A stretch of 64,000 bases of DNA, from contig OZ007579.1 in the NCBI GenBank assembly GCA_963931925.1, positions 41,342,335-41,406,334 on the forward strand. Reading direction: 5' to 3'. Shown one piece after another: positions 11,098 through 23,200 of the stretch. The position numbers and the translations under genes are program-made. Every line of letters begins with the position of its first letter. Position 1 is the stretch's first letter. Source of the DNA: Onchidella celtica. Its lineage: Eukaryota; Mollusca; Gastropoda; Systellommatophora; Onchidiidae. The notes beneath the pieces are model-generated. The model did not search any database. It saw only the letters and a list, made by a program, of their open reading frames with translations, and was not told the DNA's origin.

Positions 11098-11221
11098 TAC
11101 GTGACACATGTCAAAATTGGGCAAAAAGAAAAGGTTGTATATTGCAAAACCCCGCGTGAGAAATAGCCCTGCTGCGACCCCACAGTTTTTCTATGGTTTT
11201 TATGATATTACGTGACACATG
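11098..11221 (+). mobile_element. Retroelement-like family, minimal 98-bp copy with target duplications
   Basis: The insert 11111-11208 lies between two copies of TACGTGACACATG (11098-11110 and 11209-11221). It consists only of the family's 5' end (TCAAAATTGGGCAAAAAG to GTGAGAAATA) joined directly to its 3' tail (GCCCTGCTGCGACCCCACAG, hairpin, T-run, GATAT). It lacks the inverted segment of the copy at 7424. This copy therefore defines the two ends of the family. Confidence 0.75.
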
Positions 11222-11626
11222 GCAGAGTTACTCAAGACCCACGTTGTGCATTTGAGAGAAGAGGCAACACCAAGCTCCTTGGGCAACACACGTTGTACTG
11301 TTATTGTTCGGCATGCAATTAGGGATACACGCAGTCTTTCAAAAATAGCTTGACACATTTTAAAAGTGTGTAACTATAAAGCAACACCCATTGTGTTGAA
11401 ATGTTCTCACCTCGTTGAGAACACTATGACCAATTATGGATTTTACTCATTTCCACGTAAGGTAGCCTTTGGTTGTCTTTGGCTACCGGGTCACGTGATT
11501 TTGATAATCTGTTCTCCTGGCCTTAAAAACTTGATTTAAAAAAAGAAGAAGAAAAAACACGTGAAAAGGTTGACTCAACTTCTTTGATTCGCCCTGTTTA
11601 AATCAGCAGTTTTCATTACGATAAAC

Positions 11627-11851
11627 ATGCTGCGACTAAGCCAAGATGAAAGAAATCAGATTATTGAGATGCCTAATGCCGGATCCCCCATTGCTGTTGT
11701 AACTAGGAGATTTAACGTCAGCAGACAGACGGTGTACGATACCGGGACAGTAAAAGACCGCCAAAGATCAGACAGACCAAGAGTGACACCTTGTCTGCTA
11801 CAGGGGCCCGCGGGTAGATGGAATAGAGCGGAAACTGCAACTACAACTTAA
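11627..11851 (+). pseudogene. Tc1/mariner transposase N-terminal relic
   Basis: The open frame has the helix-turn-helix typical of Tc1/mariner transposases: LSQDERNQII, then a GSPIAVVTRRFNVSRQTVYD core and the linker RQRSDRP-RVT close to the family's GRPR box. After that it runs into unrelated sequence and a stop. The DDE catalytic domain is absent, so this is a dead N-terminal fragment. Confidence 0.65.
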
Positions 11852-11975
11852 TGTCCAGAGGTGGGTAGATACAATTAACGTCTTTAAACCCCCCCCCCCC
11901 CCAGAAAACCGCCGCCGTCCACTTTAATACAAAAGGAAATTTCACAGAGACCCAGACCAATTCCTAAAATGTGGG

Positions 11976-12291
11976 GTGCGGATCGAGTCTCCATGCTACA
12001 TCATTCTCTATCGCTCCCTGATCAGATCCAAACTAGATTACGGTTGGATCTTCTACTTCTATGGATCAGCTAAACCGTCGTGCCTGAAATTTGAAAATGC
12101 TATACCCTGTGCACCACCAAGGGCTACGTCTTGCTCTGTGTGCTTTCCGCACCACCCCAGACGAAAGTCTGTACCCGTATGTAGAGGCAAACAAAGCGTC
12201 CCTGTCCAATAGGATAGACAAACTCTCTCTTCAGTACGGATTAAAACTGTCTTGTCACCCAGACAATCCAGCTTACAAAGTTAGTTTTTGA
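11976..12291 (+). pseudogene. LINE reverse transcriptase relic, frameshifted
   Basis: Two overlapping frames carry consecutive pieces of the region after the RT domain of Jockey/CR1-type LINEs. The first has LYRSLIRSKLDYG and FYGSAKPSCLK; the second, from about 12091, has VHHQGLRLALCAFRTTP and YVEANKASL. The switch near 12100 is a frameshift. No EN domain or catalytic box is present. Confidence 0.65.
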
Positions 12292-12719
12292 TCAAAGATA
12301 CATTCAAAAGTTTGAATCTTTTCAAGCTGTCAGTTTATATCTGGCTTTTACGTGGTGAGACAAATATATTTTAATAATTAAGGCATCTAGAGAAAACTGC
12401 ATCACCAACTATCCAACAAGAGATGCTTCGTGCATCACGGAAATTTAGCAGCGCTGTCATCGCCATAGAGATATAACAAGGCCTTGTTAAAAACTGCAAT
12501 AATTTTTTTTTGGTCATTATTATTAGTTTTAGATGGATTATTCATGGGGGGGCTCGTAGAGTTTCAAACCAATGCATTGAATGGTATCCTGGCTGGGTGG
12601 TGGCAAATTTCGCCCTGGATTTGCAAAACTACAGCATTTCGCGTGAATAACACATCATAGGGTCTTGAGACATCGTAATGCATTAATGCACAATTTTAAG
12701 TTTTCCGTGGTGTTGTTTT
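12292..12719. other. Intergenic, nothing recognised
   Basis: No supported feature. Confidence 0.3.
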
Positions 12720-12912
12720 ACATACTATATCCGCAAACTGGCGTTACCGTGAGGGTAACGTTAACTCTGACCTCTCGTGGGGTTCCCCTTCGCGTGCCGT
12801 GTGCAACCTAGCGCAAGGCCGAGCGACGCTAAGCGTTGAATGTGTCGATTCTAACGGCACGCTTGTCTGTGCTGGACGCAAAGAAGGCAGTTTACGTTGT
12901 CATTGCAAGGTG
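12720..12912 (+). promoter_or_regulatory. CpG-rich block, likely promoter or first exon
   Basis: A local rise in GC and CpG in otherwise AT-rich DNA (repeats of GCG, GCGACG, GCGTT). A good donor-like GCAAG|GTGGGTAAA lies near 12908. It sits about 1.1 kb upstream of the Myb/SANT-like start codon, in the same orientation. Inferred as a promoter with a 5' UTR exon; not proven. Confidence 0.35.
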
Positions 12913-13012
12913 GGTAAATTCAACTGAAAGTGAAATTTTTAATGTATGACAAATGCAGGACGGTTACTCTTTATTTTGAAACAAAATATTAGCTGCCTTG
13001 ATGGCTGTTAAC

Positions 13013-13992
13013 AGTAAACGCAGCGAACTAGCCTCTAGATCTAGCCATAACGTTAGGCCTACCTTTCACGTACATTTTTTGTTCGCTGCCCGACAGTCTG
13101 CCCCTCTGGCGTGCTTACGCTGTATGTGTATGGCATGAGTGCGTGTTGCGTTTCAGATGCTTAAGAATTACTGTGAAACAAACAAATTATAGAGCTAATT
13201 ATTCACCTTGTTTATAGGCGGGCAAGTTGTGGACATAAGGTGAAAGAATTAATGGTCCGTCTCTGTATTCTGCGTCTTCGGTAATAATAAAACGTAATAA
13301 TATTGATGCTGCCTTTTGCCTCAAGAGATTGTTTTCGTATACTAGTATAATCCTGCCTTGGATGCCATGTCATTCCACTTATAAAAATTGCCATAATTAT
13401 ATAAATTAAATTTCTTATTAAATTTGCATTATAAAAAAATTAATGTGAAGGATTAATCCCTTGCACTGCATTTAATCTAATTATTTTGACTACTACACAC
13501 AGAGCTCTGTAGGGCTAGTCTTTTCGTTCAGTTACGAAGGAGTGTGGTGCGAATTGTTGCATTGTAACAATTGTTGACATGGATGATACTCGCGTAAGTG
13601 GACTGACGGAACTTGGCAAATTGAACCATCTTGGTATCCTGTGTCTCTGTTACTATTATTACCCATCGTCTTTCTCCATTCCCTCCCCCCCCCCCCCCGC
13701 GATGCACAGTGGCGACGACGTGCCTGCTCCAGTTGTAACTGGTTGCAGTGGCACAAAGGTAAATTTCCCAAATGGGATTAAAGAAGTATACAAATACAAA
13801 TATTAGGTGCTACTGATGTAAAGTGTAAGAACAGAGGTATTTCTTTGTTTACACAGTTGTTTGCTTCTGTTTAATCATATAGTGGTAACGTGGTAAATTG
13901 CATTGTAGTTGGCTTGAAATGCAAGCCAGCTAATGACAACTATGCAGTTAGCATTTTTTTCTTTGTGTCTTTGGACATGGTCCTGCAGAAAT
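13013..13992. other. Upstream of the Myb/SANT-like start codon
   Basis: Mostly AT-rich. A possible UTR exon ends at the donor-like CACAAAG|GTAAAT near 13759. Joining it to 13988 does not continue the Myb/SANT frame, so it is not counted as coding. A poly-C run lies at about 13685. Confidence 0.35.
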
Positions 13993-14228
13993 ATGTCACA
14001 ACGGTTCAAGTTCACTTCTGAGAAGGACCTGTTGCTGCTACGGGAAGCCTTACGTGTGAATGTCTATTCTCACATTCACAAGAGTAGTGAGGTATGGAAA
14101 ACAGTCGCTGCCAACCTGTCAGGGCTTGAAAATGGGCTGTTTGGTTCAGCTTCAGCAAGGACATTGAGAGACCGAACCAAACTCCTCCTGAACCAGTACT
14201 CTGCACACCTCGAGGACAATGAAGCAAG
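13993..14228 (+). CDS. Myb/SANT-like gene exon 1 (DNA-binding domain)
   Basis: ATG 13993 to donor GCAAG|GTTTGT. It encodes the whole Myb/SANT-like domain and ends in phase 2. Confidence 0.8.
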
Positions 14229-17200
14229 GTTTGTCCACCACAGATTCATAAACATGAAGCTTTTTTCTTTTTTTTCACCTCAAGCAGTCCTATTACTCTT
14301 AATTTCTTGGGGCACTTTTTTGTATGATATTATTTGATCATTTAATCCATTTTTTGTTGAGAGCACATGCACACTCAAAACTTAATAAACAGAATTTTGT
14401 TTAAGATAAACAGCAGTTTGGTATACCTTTCTGCTGAAGTCTGTATGTAACATGAGTGTATTGTCACCCATTATGTCACATAGTTGCACTTGGTGGCAAA
14501 TTATTTTCCACATGCTTCCGTGTTTTCAAGCACAAATGTTTCAGACTTATTTGTGACGAACTCTTAGGAATCACATTTTGAATAATTCCTTAAATTTTAT
14601 GACAAGTGGCTGGTCTAACAACTAAAGAATAACAATGGCATAATTTGCGCAGTGGGTAGTTTGTTTTTAAAGTAGCTATTTATTTCTGCAAACGATAAAG
14701 GACAAAATGCACCACTTCAGACATTAAGGAATCAGCATGAAAAGTAAGTAACTTCTAAAGGTAAGTTAAATATTTTTCAATATCCCCCTGCAAGATGGGA
14801 ATGCAATGCTCTTTAGAGAGAATGTTGATTGTTTTACGCCTGTACATTTTATTCATTGGGTGGAATCTATTGAGCTATAAATGCATTCTTACAGGTTTGT
14901 GTCATGACAAAACTTGACTTACCTGGAGAGTGAAACTACATGTATATTACATGTAGTAGGCCTATACCTATACTGACTGTTCAAACTGAAGCAGCAAAAT
15001 TTTCTACAGGGCATTTTCCTAAACAACAGCTTTTGTCACCATGACGAATTTTGGTAGGCCTCCATCAGCTAGGGATGGCCATGGGATTTTACATCTTAAC
15101 ATAGCTGTGTGCTGTGGTGGAACAATGCCACTTGTGGCTGAGTCAGAGTGACAGTGTCAGACTGTAGTGGTCTCAGAACCGTTGCGATTGTAGCACTCTT
15201 TTCTGGGACTGGGATCTTGTCATCCATGAGCTTTGCACCATAAGGCATGCATATTAGTAAACCTTATAATCTTATTAATTACATGATGTACAATGGAGCT
15301 AGGCCATAAATGTGTTCAGAGAAAGGCCGTGAAACTACATGTACTCATTAAAAAAATTTGAAAGTTGGTTTATATGTAGATTGATGTAACTTTGTAAGAT
15401 AGCTTCCTAGTTTACCTGCGCATATTATATGAGAAGACAGAAAGCTTGACATGTTGATACTTTTTTCAATTTCGCCAATTTGAATGGGGAATATAAATTA
15501 TCGTCACCGTGATCTGCCATTTTAAGGGAGAATTGAAAACTAAAAAGTGTTCAACATATGTCTATATTTAAAACAAGCATTGAGTATTATTCAATTCAGT
15601 GATCTCTTTCCTGTCCAAGTATAGGGCTTGGAGAAAGAGGGAGGGTGAAGTCAGGTTTATCATAGCTGATTATCTTATATGGTAACTTTGTAATTTAAAG
15701 AAAAAATTGTTCTCCTCATTTGTTAAATGGGTATGAATTGCTCGTGGAATCAGTATGTATTTGTTGTTTGTTCACAGTTCTGGTAACAAGCCGGAAAGCG
15801 GGGAACACCAGCAACTGCTGGAGGAACTTCTACAGCGGAGAGAGAACTTTTTAGCTATAGCTTCTGACACTGAGAGGCTTCAGAAAGAAAAAGAGATGTG
15901 GGAGCTTATAAGGCAGCAGGTTAGTCAGTTTGTTTCAGATTTATATTTTGTTGTCATTCTGACATTTGTGAGTGTGCATGAGAAAACCCACAATAGGTCG
16001 GCAGAGCTGATTTTGAGAAAAACGGCTTTGAAGTGAAAATATAGTCCGACACAAACTTCCAACTTGGCTGTTGTTTAGGGGACCGTGGCATGTTACAGGG
16101 TAAACTGTAGATGAGCAGTGAACACTACTCACTATGATCTCTATAATGGCTTAGTTATTAGACTACGGTCTCCTAACATCAATCACTCCAATATTACTTG
16201 GTTAATTAGCTATTGCCACTTATAGGATTAAATGCCGTTTTCTCAAAATCTTGTTTTAGGGGGTTCACTGACTTCAATTTATCAGAAATATCTTGTCTTT
16301 TATTATATGTACAGAACTCAAAATGTCATGTTTGCGACTTATTGTGGGTTTTCTCATGCACACTCACATTTATATCTTTGAGTTTGAGTTTAATTGGCAT
16401 GACAACGGTCACTTTGTGCCTTTCACAGTTTTGTTGTACTTTCTTCTTCTTCTTCTTCAAGTGCCTTGTCTGGAACAGATATCAACGATCATGGTTCGCC
16501 ACACATTCCTCCGCTCGGATATTCTCAAAAAGCCTACAATATTATTGTCCTGGTTTTTCCCTGTCGCCCATCTGTCGAAACTCTCTAGATAATTATGTTA
16601 TTCTTTGTCTACCTCTGCTTTATTTGCCCTCTGTTTTTCCAGTTAGAGCAAGGCGTTCAAGACCTTTGTGTTGATTCAGGTGTCCCATGAACTGCAATTG
16701 TACTTTACTGTAGCTTATTATTTGTCAAAACCCCATCAATTAAAATTTCAATTTAAAACAGGATAGGCTTGGATAAAATCGTCACCATTCCTAACACTAT
16801 GGTACTAAAAAATTTGAAAAATCAATTTTATAATATATACATGTATTCAACTGCATTCAATTTGTCAAAGCCACATCTAACAATCTTGGTTCCTGACTCC
16901 TAAGAGAAAATATAATCGAAAGGTAAACTTTCAAAAAAAGTCTTTGTCACATCACCTGTTGCGCTAAAATAAAACAGTTTTTCGCTTCTCATGAAAAGTA
17001 GTTAAAACCAGTTACAACAGTTTTAGGGAACAGTGGTGAAATATTGTGTGGTAAATTTATGATAAATTTTTAAATTAACCCAAAGCTCTGATTTAGCTTC
17101 CTTCAGGAAGGATATGATGCACAGAAAAGAGGGGATACACTTGGAGAAGTTTTCAAACTTTTAATGCATGATGTGCTGAAGACTAAATAGTAGGCTGAAT

Positions 17201-20200
17201 TATTTGGATGTTAGACAGTTTTCATTCTTGTTGCCAGTGCTGAAATATGTTTGTAGCTGTCATTATTTGCTTGGTTATGGGATGAGTAGGCCTATCTCCC
17301 TACAATCCCCCATGTCATTAGATTTTGGGTGGCTTCCCCTTGTCAGAGGGATGAGGGGGGGAGGTAGAACCTGTTTGAGGTTCCTGTTGATGAGGAACCA
17401 CCCCGATGTCTGTGACATTCACCGATCCATTCTTCTGTTTTGTTTTCTTTGTCACTGCAGCCTTGGCAATGGCAGTGTCATTAATTTTTATCACAGTGAT
17501 ATTTAAAGGGCATGTGAACATTGTACTGTGACGGTGGTCGATTGCCTTATTTTAACTGATCAAGATTTTGTCAGTGAACCCATTTATGGAGTCTCATTCA
17601 TAACATGTCGCCTAAACCCTCTAGCAAGCTAAACAGTGCAGCTATTTGCATATTTTTCTGATTACTCTTCAGCTGTGCCTAATTGCATGTTCTTATTGTA
17701 CATTATGTGTATATTGGTCCATGTCCATATTTCAACATGGCTGTTTAATAGTTTTGGAGTCTATTCATAACACAGAGATAGGAACTACTGATAGAAAAAT
17801 TTCCTGAACTTTTGATGTAACGCATCACTGTCAACCACAATACATATGTGCAGTAAGGCCAATTCATGTTTTTGACAACAAACAAAACAGTGTTTACTGA
17901 GGATAAAAGATTTTTAAAATCCAGAATTCAGGAAATTTCCTGAGAATTCCCATCCCTGATAACAAAAGGATTTTCTTTTGTTTTTGGTGTAAGAGATAAG
18001 ACATTAATATAAGGAATATATTTTAAACATCAGCTGAAGAGTCATCTTTTTACACTCTGAATGTCCATTTTTTGTTTTCTCCTGAGTATACCTGTGTGTT
18101 GTGTGTGTGATTTATATATAACTGTTGTAAAGCCCTTACTTACAGCCTGGTTGTTAACCCTAATAGTGGGGGGTAATTTTCTCTCTCCCATGAAAGACTT
18201 TTTGGTGTTGTTGGGGGAGCGTAGTCTTATTACAAAGGCAAATAGAGAAAGTACGTGTATTGAGTTGTGTTCACTGCTCAGCTCTAGCTTTCTAAGTAAA
18301 ATACTACGCTCTCCTAACAAGATTCAAAAACTTCCGACTTGGTTGTTTCCAGGTGACCGCGGCATGTTACAGGGTAAACTGTAGATGATCAGTGAACACT
18401 ACTCAGTATGATCTCTATAATGGCTTTGTAATTAGTCTACGGCCTCCTAACAACAATCACTCCAATCTTCCTTGGTGAAATAGCTGATTTGATCGGTAAA
18501 TGCCACTTTTAGGGTTAACAGGATGAAATGCTATATAAATGCTGTGTGTTAATATGATTATTAATATTTCCCAGTTCAATTTTCCTTCTAGAAAGCTTAA
18601 GCAGGGAATTTGACATTTTCAATTTCAGGCTATTGAAGATGTAACTTCACGAGCAGAATGTAGTATCAGCACAAGTACCGGTACATATAGTTGTAGCGTC
18701 AGTGGTAGTAGCCCGGCCTCATTAACAGCAGAAGATGCCACTGCTGCTACCCCTAACCCTGCTGTGGAGAGAGGTTTGTATAGTAATATTTTTGTACCAT
18801 CACCCTTTCTAAATTGCCAAATTTTCCCTCAGGGCTGGTGTCTCTCTTGTTCTCTCCCTTTCCCTCCTCCTGTCTCTGTCTCTCCCAGGTGGCCTCTTTG
18901 AAGCCAGATCAGCTCATAGTGCCTTACACTTAAGAGAAATGATAAAGAATGTACATGTAATAGTTTTCAAAAGATATGGCCACATTAATCTCTTGATACC
19001 ACCTGACTATTCTCAAAGTGTGACAGATGATGTTGGATCAGTTTCCCAGAAAATTCATTAAAATTTTGCAAAGCAAAAGATGTGAAGCGTGTCATGGATG
19101 GAGTTTTGTACCCAGATCCTGCAATGTTTAGCGCACTGAGCATTCCTTTCCCAATCTTCAAAGGCAAAAATGGATTAATTTTTATTGTTAGATTTAAATG
19201 TCACAGCAGTGTGATATTTAAGCAATTTTGATGTTTTCCAAGAAAAGGGCCATTTGATGTCAATAAATATGACAGATTCTGTAGTTTGTTTTGTTATTAT
19301 TATTTTATTGCTAGATTTGAAGCAGATCCAGATAAACATTTAGTACCTGTACAAGCCAACATTATATGAAGTACATTCATAACATGTGAAGACACAAAAT
19401 GTACATGTATGTACAGTACATGTATAATTTTAAAAGATAATGAATGCAATATGGATTTTGTCTAGAAAGTTTCCCCAGAATCTGCAGTCATGTCATAGAT
19501 CTCATGTGAGCCAAGACACCATGCATTCCCTTTGTGCATAGAAATTGCACCAAATTGAATGTATGTCAAATACAGTCATCCTTGCACATACAGTTCCTCT
19601 TCCCATGCCAAGGCCATTTCCATATTTGTGCCAAGGGTTTTTTTGCTTGCGAAAAATCAAAGCAAGGGTGAATCAGAAAATTGAGAATTTTATTACCTCA
19701 AATCATTGAAACCTCAGCATGTTATATATCAAATTGGAGGAAAATGGATGAAGAAGCTGAAAAACACTTAAAGAAGTGTATGATAGATAGGAATGTGAAG
19801 TACAAGCAAAAGGAAGAGCAGAGTCGTGCAAGACGAAACAAACCCTGGAATTGATATCAACGATATATCGGGGATTGGCATGGAAAGAGTTAAGGAAAGG
19901 GGAAAATACACCAAACTGAATGCACTTGAAAGGCAGTCAAATATTAATTGTAGCTTTATAGGCCAAATGTAAAAGAATAAACAAAAATGGAAGCAAAAAG
20001 AAATGTCCTAAAACCATCACTGATCACAGTCAAAGTCTGCCCAAACAAGGACTGGTTCAGCAGACCTTTGATTTCCAAAGTTGATGTGTTTTGATCAGGC
20101 AATTCGAGATTTTTTACTATTATATGTGTATTTTGTTAGGCCTTTACACCACTGACTGATAATGTAACAGACGAGAGGTTTTGTTAGGGTACCATAGCAT

Positions 20201-23200
20201 TTTATATTGCCATGCAGAGGCAAAGAGATATAAGTGCTCTCTTTATCTCTTATCAGTTAACGTCACTGCGCAATGAGCACAACTCACTATATATTTTTGC
20301 AGTTAGACAACAGTCCCTTAACATTTAACAATAGAAGTAGATGAGAATAGGGGGATAGGATTATTAACCCTTTAGGCACCGGCCCCATATAACTGTGAGT
20401 GAATTCTGACTTCGTGAGAATTTGTTCTTAGGGGCATAATTAAGGGGTTTTTCATAATCATTTACATGTAGTTCGTGCTTTTGTAATTAATGTTTTTTGA
20501 CAATTACAAATCTTCATGTCTTTTGGGACAGCATTTTATAATCATGAATTGTCCACCTTGGATCAACCATCACAAAATTTATATCTAAATTTGGACGTTT
20601 GGATGTAAGAAACAAATTACTGAAATTTACCCTTTAGAACCATACAACATGGTTACTTACAAAATACATGTACATGTATACATTGTATTTGGAAAAAAAC
20701 AAGTCTATAGGGTCATAAGTAGGGCTTGAATCTTTTTTAGGTTGTTTCTTTTTGGTCACATTTTAAATTTGTTATGTGGTTGAGTTTGGGCTTGGCGGTG
20801 TGTCGGCATGATAACGGCCACTTTGTACCTTTCACAGTCTTTCTTGGGTACCCTTTTTACGTTGGTATTCAGAGCTTCGTCAGCTTTAAGTTTTGCAAGT
20901 AGAAGTAAATAGTTCTGTTACAACATTATTACATGTACATTGGTAAAATTCTTCGAAATCATTTTGCATAGATTTGGAAAGAATTTTGTAAATACATTTA
21001 TGTATAAAAGCTTTTAAATCAAATTGAGGAGACATCTTAGCCTCTTTTGGAATGGGCAAGATGCGTTGTGAGTCCACATCAGAAAATAATTCTTTCATGG
21101 ATCCGCAGGCATAGTATTTTCTTCTGATAAGTGATATACATGATAAATCTTCACATTCAATTACAATACATTATAGTTTATTGATAGTTGGCAATTGCAT
21201 GCCACACATTTTGGGGGGATCTCCCCCCAACCCTGAGTAAAAAAGGTGTGTCAGGTGGGTATGTCTCTGGCGGAGTCTACTGTCACGAGTGGAGTGAGCG
21301 ATAGTTAATAATTACGGGGGGAAAGGAGGAGAGTAAAATTAACGCACGTAGACAAGTAAGTTAAAGCGTGCTGTTATGAGTGGTGGGGGGTCTGAATGAG
21401 GCGAAAGCGCTGTATTACTATCACTGCAAGTTAGAAGGTCCTACTGAACGGACGCAAGAGAAAGCCCAGTGGGCGAACATAAGGGGAGCAGTCAGAAGAC
21501 TAGTGAGAGAGTCTTTCCAGTGATGACTGGTAGGTAGAACGTTGATTGATAATTATGATTGATGTATTATATTATATTCGTCTATTACCATGATGTAAAT
21601 AAGTATATGTGAGGAATGTGGAAGTCCTTGATATTGGATATAGCAATGTGCGCCATGAGCGATAGATGAAAGTTGAGTTCATGGATTTGTAGCATGAGTG
21701 AGTATTGTGTACTACGATGGAGGTGTGTTACCGTAAGATGTTTGGTGAGTGAAATGTGAACTATTGTGTGTACGCTTCATGGGTTGTAAGGAGAGGTGGA
21801 GTGAATAGAAGTGGTATGGTGTTATACCAATGTAATGTTATTCTTGTAGGTGTCGGGGACGGGCCAAAGAGCCACCTCGGTGAGCACAGGGGATAGGCCA
21901 GCATAGGGCCGGAGGCCACACATAGGCCAAGAGTGAGGCTGTCGGTGCAGGACAGTAGAGGCACATAAAGTCGTGGCAGTCTGGCCACGGACAGGGACGT
22001 AGATATGAGCGTGAATGTGATAATGTACTATTGCCATGTTGATGGGCTATTGAAATGATAATGTACTACTGCCATGTTGAAGGGCTATTGAAATGATAAT
22101 GTGCTATTGCCCTGCTGAGGTGCTAGTGGAATGCTAAGGTGTATGACAATAGGAAGGTGATATTGAGAGACTGCGGTGCCAGTGAATTATTAATGTGCTA
22201 TTAAGACCCTGAGGGGAGAGGCTGAGGCCGAAGTGCCTTTAGGAAGTAACTACCGGGTTGTGGATCCGAGGAAGAGTGCATGTGAGAATAAGGCCGTTGT
22301 ACGGCAGTTAATTTCAATAATATAATGTATGTAATTGCGCTATTATCTGTATAATTATGTTTAATATTTGCTGATGATTGTGCACTTCTGGTACACGATG
22401 AGGATAGCATGCAAAACTGTGTTGATAAGTTCTCTAGTGCCTGTGACAACTTTGGCCTCACAATAAGCACAAAGAAGACGGAAGTGCTCCATCAGCCTAC
22501 TCCAGACGACAAGTATCCTGTGACCCCAAATATCAAAGTCCATGACAGTCTTCTGAAGGTGTCGGAGAACTTCACCTATCTTGGCAGTACACTGTCTTCC
22601 GCGGCTCGTGTTGATACTGAAATTCTCTCAAGAATCAGCAAAGCCAGCTCTGCATTTGGCAGGCTTCGAAAGAGAGTATGGGATGTCGCCGGCATTCGCA
22701 CAGACACTAAGCTGAAAGTGTACAATGCTGTGGTCCTTCCCACCCTACTCTATGGGGCTGAAACCTGGACAGTGTACCAATCGCATGCCAGAAAGCTAAA
22801 TCACTTTCATCTGGCCTGCCTTAGAAAGATCCTAAGGATCAAATGGCAGGATAAAATTCCAGACACTGAGGTCCTCAATCGTGCCAAGGAATTGAGCATC
22901 TTCTGCCACCTGAAAAAAATTCAGCTACGTTGGGCAGGACATGTTGTCAGAATGCCCGACTCCAGACTCCCTAAGCAAATCTTCTTCTCTGAGCTCTCCA
23001 ATGGAACGAGGAATGTTGGGGCCCCAAAGAGACGTTACAAAGACACTCTCAAGCAATCACTGAAGGCCTTTGCCATTGATGTGAGTGAGTGGGAAAAGCT
23101 CTCGCTTGATCGTGCAAATTGGAGGGCGGCCCTTACCAGAGGCAGCAAAGCATGGGAAGCTGACAGAGTCCAGCAGGCTATCAAAAAAAGAGAACGGCGC

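Noticed and set aside
13579-13806. 75-codon frame upstream of the Myb/SANT-like gene
   Set aside because: It spans a poly-C run and joins out of frame to the next acceptor; at best it is UTR.
16213-16674. Two overlapping plus-strand frames of 153 and 99 codons
   Set aside because: Cys/Phe/Leu-rich, contain a CTT microsatellite and a dispersed-repeat head; no domain.
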